Shown: positions 1 through 8,432, numbered from the stretch's first letter. The stretch: DNA of 64,000 nucleotides from Enterobacter genomosp. O (GCF_001022965.1 NZ_LECZ01000022.1:124001-188000); one strand, 5' to 3'. Notes: generated by a model from the letters alone, not told the origin. Translations and numbers: made by a program.

Positions 1-1229
1 TCTTTGTGCTGCTGTGCATTGTTGGTACCCAGCGGAGCAGCTTCGCCCAGTGACTTGAACATCGCGTCCAGAGGCTCTCCTGACAAAGCGTTAGCGACGA
101 TTTCGCCATGGACCTTAGCTACCGCCTCACGCTTGGCTTTCTCTTCAGCGCGCGAATTAGCGGTCAGGGTGTCTGCGAGTTGCTTCTGATTGGCCTGTAG
201 CGCATCAACCTTTTCCGCGAGAGGCTTAATAGCCGCTTCAGTATTGGTCGCAACAGCCTGGCCGATCATGCTGCCGATTTGTTCCAGTTCTTCTTTGGTT
301 AAAGGCATGTCGCCCTCCGTTTTGTGGTTTGGTGCAGGCTGTTCCTGCGGTGTGAATAGAGCTTTCAATTTGTTTGCTACGACGGCCACCCACGACTCCT
401 GGCGCGCTACTACGGTGCCGGTATCGTCGATAGTGATCTTTCCGCCATCAGCGGAATAACCGTAAATCTGCGCATCTCCGCCATTTCGCACGATAACCAC
501 CTGCGAGTCTGTAAAGTCAGCGACCCAGGCGTATTCATCCGCGCCAGCCGCAAACTTCGCTTTCGCAGCCCGATCGAGACGCTGCTCGCGCTCCCGGTAG
601 GATTCACCCACCAGCGCGCCGGAGTTCGCCTTAAGCGGCTGAGCCAGATCAGCGTTAACCATCAGGCCAACGCCCTGCTCAGGTGTTGCAGCTCCGACTT
701 CGTGCAGAAGGATTGCGTCGTGGTCCATGCTGTAGATCTTGGCTACCCAGTCAGCGCCGGTGGCGCGTTGCTGCTCGTTTGGTTCAAGCTGGTCGAGGAA
801 AGCGGCGACGCTGGTATGAATCGGCGGAACGTCTTCGCCGCGCTCAATGGCAGCGGCACGCTCAAGCAACTCCTTTCCGCCTTCCGACTCGCTGGCGCGG
901 GCCACATCAACCCACTTTTCGAGGTAGATGCGATTGCCTGATTTCTTAACGTTTCGGTTCCACGCGCCAATATGGCCAGTATTGATACCCTCCGGGGAGA
1001 ATGCAGACACGAACTGGCCGTTAACCTGAGGATGCCCAAGCGGCGCCAGCGTGCCCTCCAGCCCCTGATAGTGGGCGTCTATTTCTTCCGCTGTGTACAG
1101 GCCGCCATTCATGACGACGTTCGCCGGCAGCGTGTAACTCGGCAGCACCAGGTGCTCACGCCCGTTGTACATTTCTCGCCGGATTGACTGGCTGTTCACC
1201 TTCGTGGTGATGTTGACCTGCATAGGCAT
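1..1229 (-). CDS. DUF2213-type phage protein, probable prohead protease/scaffold (partial)
   Basis: The frame opens at ATG 1229 and stays open to the window edge, giving about 409 residues with the C-terminus missing. It starts MPMQVNITTKVNSQ. The first 200 residues contain segments such as LAPLGHPQVNGQFVS and IHTSVAAFLDQLE, which fit the DUF2213 family found next to phage head genes. Residues 320 onward are charged and probably helical, as in a scaffold. The gene starts 3 bases after the head morphogenesis gene ends, so it belongs to the late head operon. A protease-scaffold role is inferred from position and family; no catalytic residues were assigned. Confidence 0.8.
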   Translation of the reverse strand, partial: MPMQVNITTKVNSQSIRREMYNGREHLVLPSYTLPANVVMNGGLYTAEEIDAHYQGLEGTLAPLGHPQVNGQFVSAFSPEGINTGHIGAWNRNVKKSGNRIYLEKWVDVARASESEGGKELLERAAAIERGEDVPPIHTSVAAFLDQLEPNEQQRATGADWVAKIYSMDHDAILLHEVGAATPEQGVGLMVNADLAQPLKANSGALVGESYREREQRLDRAAKAKFAAGADEYAWVADFTDSQVVIVRNGGDAQIYGYSADGGKITIDDTGTVVARQESWVAVVANKLKALFTPQEQPAPNHKTEGDMPLTKEELEQIGSMIGQAVATNTEAAIKPLAEKVDALQANQKQLADTLTANSRAEEKAKREAVAKVHGEIVANALSGEPLDAMFKSLGEAAPLGTNNAQQHK

Positions 1230-1231
1230 AG

Positions 1232-2155
1232 TTATTTCTCCGCCCAGGCGTAACCGCGCGCCTGCATCGATTTATATTCCTGTTTGAGTTTCGTGATGGT
1301 GTCCGGGTATTCCGGGTTCCCATCCGCATCCACCAGCACCGACTGCTGGCTGCATTTGCAGTTGATGGAGTTGCCATCTTTGCTGTACCAGTCACGAACC
1401 TCTTCATTGGTGTAAAGGTGCGCGTGACGCACAGCGTGCGTATGCCGGGTTGTCGGCGACAGCGCTGAGATGTGAACCAGAAGCGTTTTCAGGCCGAAGA
1501 GGTCATTCGCCTCCTGGTCTTCATCCCACTTTGCCCGGCGTAGCGCGGTAGTCACTTCAGTGCGTGCTATCCGGTTCGCCCGGCGCTTCTCGATGCCGGT
1601 CTGGTCTGTCAGGTTGCGGCCAATGTCCAGCGGATTGAGACCTCGGCCCACGCCATCAGTCAGCACACGCGCCATGTCGCGCTTAACGTCAGCCGTCAGC
1701 CCCTTCATTTCCTCAAATACACGCGCATGTACCAGCGCCATACGTTGCTGATATGGGTCGCTTGCGAGGATGGACGCTAACGACTCACGACCAGAGGCGT
1801 ATACCGGAGACTGCTGGCTGAGGTTGTAGAACGACTGCCCGGTCCCTTTCTCCGAAGCCAGATCGATGTACTCGTAAAACCACAGGTCGTAATCGCCACC
1901 TTCAAGCAGCACCTGATCAACCAGGTAACTGGCATCGTTCAGGATGATGGAGAGAAGCGTTGGGTTTAGCTGGTATTCGTATCTGGCGTTTACTGCGAGG
2001 GAGGAAGGTATTTTGTCGAGTGCTGATTTGTACGCCTTGCCAATCTTATTCATCCGCCTGGCGAAATCTTTCATTGCCCGGCGTTCCAGCGCATCGGCTC
2101 CGGTCGGATCCTGATAGTTACGCGGCAGAATCGGTGGCTTCGTCTTCTTCGCCAT
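1232..2155 (-). CDS. Phage head morphogenesis protein (Mu F / SPP1 gp7-like)
   Basis: This 307-residue protein is probably a minor head protein joining portal and capsid during assembly. The C-terminal half contains GIEKRRANRIARTEVTTALRRAK followed by HTHAVRHAHLYTNEEVRDWY and a Cys pair (INCKCSQQ), the typical arrangement of the Mu F-like head morphogenesis domain. The start overlaps the end of the portal gene by 38 bp, so the two are probably translationally coupled. Family assignment is firm; the exact role is taken from homologous systems. Confidence 0.85.
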   Translation of the reverse strand: MAKKTKPPILPRNYQDPTGADALERRAMKDFARRMNKIGKAYKSALDKIPSSLAVNARYEYQLNPTLLSIILNDASYLVDQVLLEGGDYDLWFYEYIDLASEKGTGQSFYNLSQQSPVYASGRESLASILASDPYQQRMALVHARVFEEMKGLTADVKRDMARVLTDGVGRGLNPLDIGRNLTDQTGIEKRRANRIARTEVTTALRRAKWDEDQEANDLFGLKTLLVHISALSPTTRHTHAVRHAHLYTNEEVRDWYSKDGNSINCKCSQQSVLVDADGNPEYPDTITKLKQEYKSMQARGYAWAEK

Positions 2156-3464
2156 CCTCTTCTCCTAACGGGAATTCATCAACGTTTTCATAACCGGCAG
2201 CTGTGCGAATTTCTTCGCGACTGAATGCCGGATTTTCTCCGCTGCCCTGGAACGTCTGGTTAATCTCAGCCATGGTTTTTGCATTGGCGAGCTTCTCAGT
2301 TCCAGTCTGCTCGTTGAGGTCATCCCAGATAACCGTCTTTTCGCTGACAGGATCAATGATTTTCAGGTCAATGAGCTTGTCACTGAAGTCTTCAATTTCG
2401 AATGACAGGTCACCGCGGCGTGACTGGCAGCGAGCATTCATATACTTCTGATCTTCAGTGCTCGCCCTTTCGCCAGTTTGCATCCCAACCAGAATTTTCA
2501 CCGGCTCATCGACAGAAGCGGCAAAGGTTTGCAGGTTGACGTTATAGGTTGGGTCAGGATCTGAGACTGCCGACACCATCGACGTTACCTGGGCACCCTG
2601 AGTAATCAGAAGAACGTCATTACCGATGTTTAACTCTCTGGCAGCATCGTTATATCTCTCCTGAAGCTCATCAACAGATACTCCGTACAAAGAAGCAAGG
2701 TTGTTGAAGTCAACGTCTTTGTCGAAATTAATGCTCTGCTTATTAGCGGCGTTCTTCAGGAATGCTTCACCTGACCCACCTTCAACCTTCTCTAGGCTGA
2801 CGCAGGCGTTATAGCCAGGCTCAAGGAAACCAATGGCATCATTCGAGTAGTCACCCAGGATGAAGACGCGATCGGGATGCACGAATCGCTGATTAGTCCC
2901 TCCGTTTGGCAGACTCTCAACGTATTTCCACTGCTTTGGCTGACCGTAGTCTGCCGAATTCTCGTCAGTTACCCATTGACTGACAGTTAACGAACCGGCC
3001 CATGCGATCGTAACCTTTTTTAGTGACTTCCCACGAACAACCGGCTGGTCCCACTTTCTGGAGTCATTGATGTGCAGCAGGATGCCAGCATAGCGACCGA
3101 CTAAACGGCGGCGGTCTGCTTCAGCAAAAGCGCGCCAGAGTCGCTTAGTGAAAACCTTTTTGGCGCTCTTCTCCCAAGGGGTTTCATCCTTGCTCTCGTC
3201 GGCGTCGTCACCCTCAATGATTTCCGGGTTCGTCTGCCAGCACTTGCCCACCAGCTTCTCAACGGCACCGTGAGCGATACCGCCGCGGCGGTACAGGGCG
3301 TAAAGGTTTTCGTAAGTGACCTGCTCAGGGAAGCCATACTCGCACCATGCTGAATGGCGCTTATTGTCCAGCCCCATCGTAGGCGCCATAAGGCCCATAC
3401 GGGCGCGAGCCATCCGCGCATCGTTCAACGCATGGTTGACGGCGAGAGTTAATTTGTCAGTCAT
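2118..3464 (-). CDS. Phage portal protein (DUF1073 / Acb1-like N-terminal family)
   Basis: The 448-residue protein is the probable portal, the ring through which DNA enters the capsid. It begins MTDKLTLAVNHALNDARMARARMG and includes YENLYALYRRGGIAHGAVEKLVGKCW and LVGMQTGERASTEDQKYMN, typical of the DUF1073 portal family. This Pfam family is now often labelled anti-CBASS Acb1-like because its N-terminal part is named after Acb1. Length and place between terminase and head gene argue for a portal and not an antidefence protein. The last 20 residues are acidic. A terminator lies just upstream, between this gene and the tRNA-like element. Confidence 0.87.
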   Translation of the reverse strand: MTDKLTLAVNHALNDARMARARMGLMAPTMGLDNKRHSAWCEYGFPEQVTYENLYALYRRGGIAHGAVEKLVGKCWQTNPEIIEGDDADESKDETPWEKSAKKVFTKRLWRAFAEADRRRLVGRYAGILLHINDSRKWDQPVVRGKSLKKVTIAWAGSLTVSQWVTDENSADYGQPKQWKYVESLPNGGTNQRFVHPDRVFILGDYSNDAIGFLEPGYNACVSLEKVEGGSGEAFLKNAANKQSINFDKDVDFNNLASLYGVSVDELQERYNDAARELNIGNDVLLITQGAQVTSMVSAVSDPDPTYNVNLQTFAASVDEPVKILVGMQTGERASTEDQKYMNARCQSRRGDLSFEIEDFSDKLIDLKIIDPVSEKTVIWDDLNEQTGTEKLANAKTMAEINQTFQGSGENPAFSREEIRTAAGYENVDEFPLGEEDGEEDEATDSAA

Positions 3465-3493
3465 GGATTGTCCGTTGGTTGAAATGAGGCAAT

Positions 3494-3520
3494 AAAAAAG
3501 GCCGCCGGAGCGACCTTGTT
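3494..3520 (-). terminator. Intrinsic terminator between tRNA-like element and portal gene
   Basis: Read on the minus strand, GGTCGC-TCCG-GCGGCC forms a 6-bp stem (one G-T pair) followed by six T. It lies 5 bases past the end of the tRNA-like element and 30 bases before the portal start. Late transcription would have to pass it, as expected for Q-modified polymerase. Confidence 0.75.
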
Positions 3521-3524
3521 ATGG

Positions 3525-3654
3525 TGGTGAGGTGGCTGGACTCGAACCAGCACTCAGGTTCAGCATTAGCATCATGCCTGCCCTGCTGGCGTTAGCCAGT
3601 TGATGCATTACTCTACCCATCTAACCCGCAAGCGGGAATTGAGTTACACCTCAT
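3525..3654 (-). tRNA. Atypical tRNA-like element with hairpin insertions
   Basis: On the minus strand the ends fold as a tRNA. The 5' TGAGGTG pairs fully with CACCTCA, bases TA follow as positions 8-9, and a perfect T arm (GCTGG-TTCGAGT-CCAGC) is followed by encoded CCA. The D arm is ACTC...AGATGGGTA-GAGT but interrupted by 18 bases that form their own hairpin (CCCGC-TT-GCGGG). The anticodon region is also too long: about 58 bases separate the D and T stems and include a second hairpin (CTGGC-TAAC-GCCAG). No canonical anticodon loop with U33 was found. CCA follows the paired acceptor directly, leaving no free discriminator base. It may be a degenerate tRNA, a tRNA with insertions, or a tRNA-mimic; amino-acid identity cannot be assigned. 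Confidence 0.5.
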
Positions 3655-3661
3655 TTTCAGT

Positions 3662-4915
3662 TTAACGCCGCTGCAGGCGCTTAGGAATCATCATTCCGGC
3701 CATCTGACCTTTGCGCTTAATGTGTCCGTCGAGGCTGTAGCGAATCCCGTCCCAGCAGTGTTCGTAACCATCGGCGAGCTTCGGCAACACCTCTCCAGTG
3801 ATTCGGTCCGTTTTGTACGACCACATGCGGGCCTCGCGCGCCACGTTCTTGCAGCGCGGATGGATGATGATTTCGTCGAAGCCGCGAAGATGTGCGATAC
3901 CGTCCTCAACGCTCCCCTGCCATTTCTCGGCAGCTGAGATGTTGAAGCCCTGCCGCTTGAGATAGCTGATAGTCTCGGGTCGAGCGGAATCGGCCTTGAT
4001 TGGCCAGTCACGCGCGCCTGGAATCGTGTCGTACAACTCCGGCATGTGATCGAGCTCAGTTTGCTGACCGTATGCCTCGTATTCGATGTACAGCCGGTTG
4101 TGCAAGATGAAGGAGCGCACCAGCGTGTTAGGGTCCTTGGCGAAACCGAAGTCAGCACCGAAGAACAGGCGATCGGCCTCTTTCCATAGTTGGTCCGAGA
4201 ACTCGGCAATCCGGTATTTCCCGGCCAGCACCTGCTTATCAGAGTTTTCGAGGTAAGCACCTTCCCATACCCATGCGTATGTTGCCGGGTCGAGGCGTCG
4301 CTGATCGTTCTGTCGCTCACCTTCCAGCACGTCAGGGAACCATGGGTTATCCGTGTAATTCATCTCAACGGTGATGCAGTCGTCGCCGGCTTCTTTACGG
4401 AAACGCTTATCCGTGGCGCTTCCGTCGCGCTCCGGGTTCCACGTCACCCAAATCTCTGATCCCTCTTCACGAACGGTCGGGCTCAGCTTCTGCCAGGCTA
4501 TTTCACTGACTGATTCAGCCTCGTCCACCCAGCACAGCAGAATGCGCGCTTTCGACTTGATGCTGTCGAGGTTATGCCGCAGACCGCAGAACACGTAGTT
4601 AACGCTCTTGTCGATGGTGCGGATGTACTTTTCGCCGATGTCAAAGTTGGAAGCCAGCCATGGGACAGACAGGATCGCCTGTTTCACCTCCTGCATGCTC
4701 GACTCTTCCAGCGAGTTCATAAATTCGCGCGCGCAGAGCACCACGCCGCTTTCACCGTTCATCATCGACTGATACGCCTTTACGGCTGTCATCAGCGCAA
4801 AAGTGCGCGTCTTGGCACTGCCACGCCCACCATGCGAGCACCGGTAGCGCTTATTCACGGCAGTGAACAGCGGGGCAAGCTTCGCGGGGATCGGCAGTTG
4901 AACGGCGTTACTCAT
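3662..4915 (-). CDS. terL: Terminase large subunit (PBSX family)
   Basis: The 417-residue packaging motor and nuclease cuts and translocates phage DNA. A Walker A motif GGRGSAKT lies at residues 29-36, a Walker B segment ILLCWVDEAE near 135, and the start of the nuclease domain shows FFGADFGFAKDPN near 248, where Asp would bind metal. The length is usual for PBSX-type large subunits. The start overlaps the small subunit stop by ATGA, so expression is coupled. Confidence 0.93.
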   Translation of the reverse strand: MSNAVQLPIPAKLAPLFTAVNKRYRCSHGGRGSAKTRTFALMTAVKAYQSMMNGESGVVLCAREFMNSLEESSMQEVKQAILSVPWLASNFDIGEKYIRTIDKSVNYVFCGLRHNLDSIKSKARILLCWVDEAESVSEIAWQKLSPTVREEGSEIWVTWNPERDGSATDKRFRKEAGDDCITVEMNYTDNPWFPDVLEGERQNDQRRLDPATYAWVWEGAYLENSDKQVLAGKYRIAEFSDQLWKEADRLFFGADFGFAKDPNTLVRSFILHNRLYIEYEAYGQQTELDHMPELYDTIPGARDWPIKADSARPETISYLKRQGFNISAAEKWQGSVEDGIAHLRGFDEIIIHPRCKNVAREARMWSYKTDRITGEVLPKLADGYEHCWDGIRYSLDGHIKRKGQMAGMMIPKRLQRR

Positions 4916-5367
4916 GCTTTCGGCTCAACGGGTAGTAGCTGGATGATTGTAGGCTGCGGAGTCATGCTGCCATCAGGGCTTGTATGCTCGACTTTCTGGC
5001 GATTGGTGTAGGCATCGCCCATTTCTTTGGCGGCCTGCTCGATAAGTTGAGAGGTCATGCCGTAGTTCTTCATCTTTTCAGCATTGGTCGCCATTCGGTC
5101 GAGAACGCGCAAACGGTACGCTTTATTTGCGATCGGGATGTCGGCGATCTCATTCTGGAATCGTTTACGGGTAGCGTTAAACAGGTCAATCCACTTCTGG
5201 CTCAGCTTGGCCGCCATTGCGTTGCCGGGTGTATACTGCGACACCTGCTGCCGTGAAACCTCGATGCCGTATTCAGCCTTTACAAGCTCAATGACTTTTA
5301 CCGGGGTCTCGTAGCAGGCGAGCGATTGAACGATGAAGGCTTTAACCTCTGTCGATAATGCTGCCAT
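4912..5367 (-). CDS. terS: Terminase small subunit (DUF2280)
   Basis: The 151-residue protein begins MAALSTEVKAFIVQSLACYET, followed by an HTH-like segment (VIELVKAEYGIEVSRQQVSQYTPG), the pattern of DUF2280 proteins encoded directly before PBSX-type large terminases. It probably recognises the packaging site and recruits the large subunit, whose start codon overlaps its stop codon. The C-terminal half is helical and charged, as expected for oligomerisation. Confidence 0.85.
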   Translation of the reverse strand: MAALSTEVKAFIVQSLACYETPVKVIELVKAEYGIEVSRQQVSQYTPGNAMAAKLSQKWIDLFNATRKRFQNEIADIPIANKAYRLRVLDRMATNAEKMKNYGMTSQLIEQAAKEMGDAYTNRQKVEHTSPDGSMTPQPTIIQLLPVEPKA

Positions 5368-5398
5368 CGGTCACCTCCATGACAATCTGAATAAAGCG

Positions 5399-6037
5399 TT
5401 ACGCCAGCTTCAACATGCACGTCCCGCATGACCTGGCTATATCGATGTGAGCCACTTCTGCTGGCGCATTGGCCGCATCAACGAGCTCCTGCACTTCTTT
5501 GCTGGCACCGTATCGACGTACGACACCAGTGAATTCTTCGACGTCGTGGCCGCGCAGTGTGAGCACTGGCTGCCCGGTCTCTTTGTTGAACTTAGGCGCG
5601 CCGAAATCATCGGTGGCCTGGGCAATGTGGTAAAGCTCATGCTCTACCAGTGCGCAGAACTCGAGGTCAGTGCATTGTGAGCAGTAATCGGCTGCCAGCG
5701 TAATGATGAACTTCGGTATGCGCCCGAACCATTCATACATCTGCTGTTCCATTCTGGCTTTCTGCCATCCACCGGCGCGGAGCATTACCTGTTCGGCCTG
5801 ACCGAGAACCAAGCGCCCCCTCTTCGCGAACGAGTCCGACGCCCACATAAAGCAGAGGTCAGCCTCTAACAGGTGCTCATGGTCATGGTTATGGATGCTG
5901 CCGGTATCGCTGATGATTTGCCGGTTTATCCACTCATGCACTGCATTGGCGGGGATTACCATGGTGTATGGCTGCCAGTTGTCGGAGGCGATGAAGTTAA
6001 CTGGCGGGTATGGCCTGCGCTCGTCATCGTTAGCCAT
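5399..6037 (-). CDS. Putative phage metallopeptidase
   Basis: The 212-residue protein carries a zinc-peptidase signature, VEHELYHIAQ, near residue 130 (HExxH). A preceding Cys pair (CSQCTDLEFCALVEHE) and a C-terminal CGTC also occur. This fits the small family of putative phage metallopeptidases encoded near terminase genes. Substrate unknown. It sits between the Rz/Rz1-side genes and terS in the late operon, 31 bp before terS. Confidence 0.8.
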   Translation of the reverse strand: MANDDERRPYPPVNFIASDNWQPYTMVIPANAVHEWINRQIISDTGSIHNHDHEHLLEADLCFMWASDSFAKRGRLVLGQAEQVMLRAGGWQKARMEQQMYEWFGRIPKFIITLAADYCSQCTDLEFCALVEHELYHIAQATDDFGAPKFNKETGQPVLTLRGHDVEEFTGVVRRYGASKEVQELVDAANAPAEVAHIDIARSCGTCMLKLA

Positions 6038-6040
6038 GGG

Positions 6041-6247
6041 TTACTCCGTTGTTTGCTCTGCCTGACTCTTGGCCTTCAGGTAATCACGGGTCATGTCGAC
6101 CAGCAGGATCCGAAGCGCCTCATCTTTAGAGATGCGCGGGCTAAGGCCATTGGTTCGGCGCAGTAGCTCGCTGGCTACGGCCTGAGCCTCTTCGCCCGCA
6201 GCTGAAAGATCCAGACTCAGGGTGGCAGGGATAAATGCACTCTTCAT
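6041..6247 (-). CDS. Small hypothetical phage protein (68 aa)
   Basis: Not recognised. The protein starts MKSAFIPATLSLDLSAAGEE and is mostly helical and charged. Its ATG overlaps the preceding stop (ATGA) and it ends 3 bp before the metallopeptidase start. Tight spacing and late-operon position support expression. Confidence 0.65.
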   Translation of the reverse strand: MKSAFIPATLSLDLSAAGEEAQAVASELLRRTNGLSPRISKDEALRILLVDMTRDYLKAKSQAEQTTE

Positions 6248-6462
6248 GATGCGGACTCCTCGGTACCTGCCGGTGTTTCCTCCGCAGGTACTGGCGTGAA
6301 CTCAACGCGTTTTACATCGGCAGGAGCGAAATACAGCCATTGTCCCGTCTCCGTTGCCAGCGGCACAAAGCCGTTAACCAGCTCAGGCTGACGTCGTGAC
6401 ATCTTGCCCATGTACTCGCCGCCGTCGTTCGTCGTCAGTTTGATGTTGTAGATGTCGGACAT
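6244..6462 (-). CDS. Small hypothetical phage protein (72 aa)
   Basis: Not recognised. Sequence MSDIYNIKLTTNDGGEYMGKMSRR predicts a small beta-rich N-terminus; the tail is rich in Pro, Glu and Thr. A good ribosome site (AAAAGAGG, 5 bases before ATG) supports the start. About 95 bp without a clear gene separate it from rz1. Confidence 0.65.
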   Translation of the reverse strand: MSDIYNIKLTTNDGGEYMGKMSRRQPELVNGFVPLATETGQWLYFAPADVKRVEFTPVPAEETPAGTEESAS

Positions 6463-6556
6463 GATTACCTCTTTTCCTTGTCGCAGCTGTTGCCCTGCTT
6501 CTCAGAAGTGCTTAGCCACTTACGGCTTACCCGTCAGCAAGATGATGATCACCGCC

Positions 6557-6835
6557 TTATTGGGGTTGAGCATTCTTTCCTTGTCGGGAGGATTCGATTT
6601 TGCGGATTGCCGCCTTATCCAGATTGCACTGCCCCAGCGCAGTATAGAGCTGAGCGTTTAACTCCAGACTTGCCTGCCAAGTGAACGGAACCACCATTCC
6701 GGGAATCGGCGTATCTGCTGTCAGGTCAGCGCTTATCGGCACTACCGGGGCTGGCACGTAAACTGTCTGCGTATTCCCGCAGGCTGTCAGCAGCGGCAGA
6801 AGGAACAGGCTGGTTAGCGCACGGATCGCCTTCAA
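6557..6835 (-). CDS. Rz1-like outer-membrane spanin lipoprotein
   Basis: This frame lies partly inside Rz in another reading frame, the hallmark of Rz/Rz1 pairs. The chosen start is TTG at 6835 ([19 protein letters not shown]), preceded by AGGCAGG; no ATG gives a sensible signal peptide. LTAC is the lipobox, with Cys about residue 19. The mature part is Pro-rich ([22 protein letters not shown]), as in known o-spanins. Together with Rz it would fuse inner and outer membranes in the last lysis step. The non-ATG start is inferred. Confidence 0.8.
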   Translation of the reverse strand: MKAIRALTSLFLLPLLTACGNTQTVYVPAPVVPISADLTADTPIPGMVVPFTWQASLELNAQLYTALGQCNLDKAAIRKIESSRQGKNAQPQ

Positions 6836-7103
6836 GCGCCTGCCTGATGTAGACAATGCGCGTCTCGCCCTTTCGAGCCAGTTCGTTCTTTGCATTCTGT
6901 GTAGCCTGTGAAATGTCACGGATGAGGTTCATCGTGGTAATCACGTTGTTGGTGATCGCCTCTGATGTGTCTGCCCTGACCGTCGCCTTGTCGCGCTGGT
7001 CTTTATAAGCGATGGCGTTGTCGCGGTAGTGGTTAATCGCCCAAGCCATGGAAACGAGCAGGCAGATAACGACAGCGCAAATGATGGATGTTAATCTGCT
7101 CAT
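6726..7103 (-). CDS. Rz-like inner-membrane spanin
   Basis: The 125-residue protein has one N-terminal membrane segment ([20 protein letters not shown], residues 4-23) and a periplasmic helical, coiled-coil-prone remainder. Its ATG overlaps the stop of the upstream lipoprotein gene. The Rz1 frame starts inside it and runs past its end. It would act with Rz1 to span the periplasm after peptidoglycan is cut. Confidence 0.85.
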   Translation of the reverse strand: MSRLTSIICAVVICLLVSMAWAINHYRDNAIAYKDQRDKATVRADTSEAITNNVITTMNLIRDISQATQNAKNELARKGETRIVYIRQALEGDPCANQPVPSAAADSLREYADSLRASPGSADKR

Positions 7104-7402
7104 CGCTCATCCCTTACGGATTGCTGAACTTTGCCTACCAGTTGCGTATGCGAACCTACTTCTGAAATTCCGATACCGCTTATGCCGATGTATTCCTTCC
7201 CGGTTTGCTGATCCTGAATGAGGTATACGCCATGCCAGTTATCGTAAGCCAGGGTATCCCTGAACTCTGACATTTTGGTCACCTTAATGCGGTCTGCGTC
7301 AGAGGACAGTTGAGAGGAAACAGCCATTGTTGATTTTGCTGGCTCAGGGCCACGATCACATGCCGTAAGCATGAATACTGCTACCAGTAATGCCACTCTC
7401 AT
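7100..7402 (-). CDS. Small lipoprotein inserted between endolysin and Rz
   Basis: The 100-residue product (start at ATG 7402, with GGAG 8 bases upstream) has a signal peptide [15 protein letters not shown] with lipobox LTAC. The mature part includes [27 protein letters not shown], resembling the short YLI.D..TG.EYI segment of DUF4884-type proteins. Function unknown. It overlaps the endolysin end by 4 bp and Rz by 4 bp, so it is co-expressed at lysis. A role in lysis or in superinfection exclusion is possible but not shown. Confidence 0.7.
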   Translation of the reverse strand: MRVALLVAVFMLTACDRGPEPAKSTMAVSSQLSSDADRIKVTKMSEFRDTLAYDNWHGVYLIQDQQTGKEYIGISGIGISEVGSHTQLVGKVQQSVRDER

Positions 7403-7893
7403 TTTTGGCTCCATTCGCATACTTCACGCTCAATCTCGCGTCGGGTAATAAGCCCCTTCCACTGCTTGCCACCGGCATACGTCCAGCGCTGCAGTTCTTT
7501 GCATGCCCCCAGCACATCACCTGCATTCAACTTCTTCAGCAGCGTGGAACTGGCGAAGGCACCAGAGCCCACGTTATAGGTGAAGGAGTAAAGTGCGGCG
7601 CGGGTTGGCTCAGGAATGCGAACCTTGATCAGCGGGTCGATGGCGTTTGCCACCTTTCGCAGATCTGCCTTCAGCAGGGTGTCGCATTCTTTATCTGTGT
7701 AGCGGTGACCGCGGCGGATGTCGGCACCGGTGTGCCCATCGCAAACAGTCCAGACGCCGACCACATCCTGATAGGCGTAATAGCGCCGCCCCTCCAGTCC
7801 ATCTGCATTGCCAAGCATTACTGCAGCAATGGTGATTGCTCCGGATCCGCCAACAATGGCACCCACCAGCTTATTCCTGAGTGTCGGGTTCAT
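7399..7893 (-). CDS. SAR endolysin, lysozyme family GH24
   Basis: The 164-residue muramidase starts with a weakly hydrophobic segment ([20 protein letters not shown], residues 9-28) rich in Gly and Ala, a signal-anchor-release sequence and not a cleaved leader. The T4-type triad is spaced correctly: Glu34 (GLEGRR), Asp43 (YQDVVG), Thr49 (WTVCDGHTG). It is exported by Sec, tethered inactive and released when the pinholin depolarises the membrane. It overlaps the holin gene by 23 bp. Confidence 0.93.
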   Translation of the reverse strand: MNPTLRNKLVGAIVGGSGAITIAAVMLGNADGLEGRRYYAYQDVVGVWTVCDGHTGADIRRGHRYTDKECDTLLKADLRKVANAIDPLIKVRIPEPTRAALYSFTYNVGSGAFASSTLLKKLNAGDVLGACKELQRWTYAGGKQWKGLITRREIEREVCEWSQK

Positions 7894-8095
7894 CTCGGCT
7901 CCTGCTGCGGCGCTTGTCTTCGCGGATTTTGAAATAGAGATTCGTCAGATATGTCAGTACAGCGATGATGATGCCCACCAGCACGCCGATAGCGTTCCAC
8001 TGCTCGGGGCTGTAGGCATTCAGCATGCCGTTTAGGATGCTCCCGGCTGAAGCGCCATAGGCAGCACCAGTGGTTATTTTTTCCATGCGATACAT
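7871..8095 (-). CDS. Pinholin, class II (phage 21 S-like), dual start
   Basis: The 74-residue protein closely follows phage 21 S. There is a Gly/Ala/Ser-rich first membrane segment ([17 protein letters not shown]), a second segment ([23 protein letters not shown]) and a basic tail [12 protein letters not shown]. It begins MYRMEK; phage 21 S begins with Met1 and Met4 separated the same way, Met1 giving the antiholin and Met4 the holin. AGGTGAGAGC precedes Met1. Small heptameric holes would depolarise the membrane and activate the SAR endolysin next door. Confidence 0.92.
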   Translation of the reverse strand: MYRMEKITTGAAYGASAGSILNGMLNAYSPEQWNAIGVLVGIIIAVLTYLTNLYFKIREDKRRSRSRDEPDTQE

Positions 8096-8196
8096 GCTCT
8101 CACCTCGCGTAGTTAGCGGGTGCTGTTCGTGTAGTGGGAAAGGCCGTCAGACACGATAGCTACATGGCATCTGGAATTGATTGTCTGCGGCCTGAA

Positions 8197-8220
8197 TAAA
8201 AAACCTGGCGACAAGCCAGG
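8197..8220 (-). terminator. Intrinsic terminator between tRNA-Thr and holin
   Basis: On the minus strand CCTGGC-TTGTC-GCCAGG is followed by TTTTTT. It lies after the tRNA pair and 100 bp before the lysis cassette, so lysis genes need read-through by antiterminated polymerase. Confidence 0.85.
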
Positions 8221-8277
8221 AAGATGAGGGTAAGGCAATGTCGGCTCTCTGGCCTAAGGGTCCCAGGTAGTGGGTTC

Positions 8278-8352
8278 TGGTGCCGGGCAAAGGAATCGAA
8301 CCTCTGACGCGCAGCTTACAAGGCTGCGGTTCTGCCACTGAACTAGACCGGC
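8278..8352 (-). tRNA. tRNA-Thr (anticodon TGT)
   Basis: The minus strand folds as a full tRNA. The acceptor GCCGGTC/GCCCGGC has one mismatch, and the D arm is GTTC...GAAC. The anticodon arm GCAGC-CTTGTAA-GCTGC gives TGT, and the T arm is AGAGG-TTCGATT-CCTTT with G-T pairing. CCA is encoded at 8278-8280. It lies in the late leader, 5 bp after tRNA-Asn. Confidence 0.9.
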
Positions 8353-8357
8353 GAATT

Positions 8358-8432
8358 TGGCGGGACAGGAAGGATTCGAACCTTCGACCATTCGGTTAAC
8401 AGCCGAACGCACAACCGCTGTGCTTCTGACCC
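8358..8432 (-). tRNA. tRNA-Asn (anticodon GTT)
   Basis: Minus-strand tRNA with acceptor GGGTCAG/CTGTCCC (one T-T mismatch) and D arm GCAC...GTGC. The anticodon arm TTCGG-CTGTTAA-CCGAA gives GTT, and the T arm is GAAGG-TTCGAAT-CCTTC. CCA is encoded at 8358-8360. It begins 9 bases past the late-leader terminator. Confidence 0.93.

Noticed and set aside
2118..3464. Anti-CBASS (Acb1) protein
   Set aside because: The domain name of this family points to Acb1, but the length (448 residues), the family and the place between terminase and head genes fit a portal protein.
6463..6556. 17-codon frame overlapping the end of rz1
   Set aside because: Too short, no ribosome site of note and no conservation evidence.
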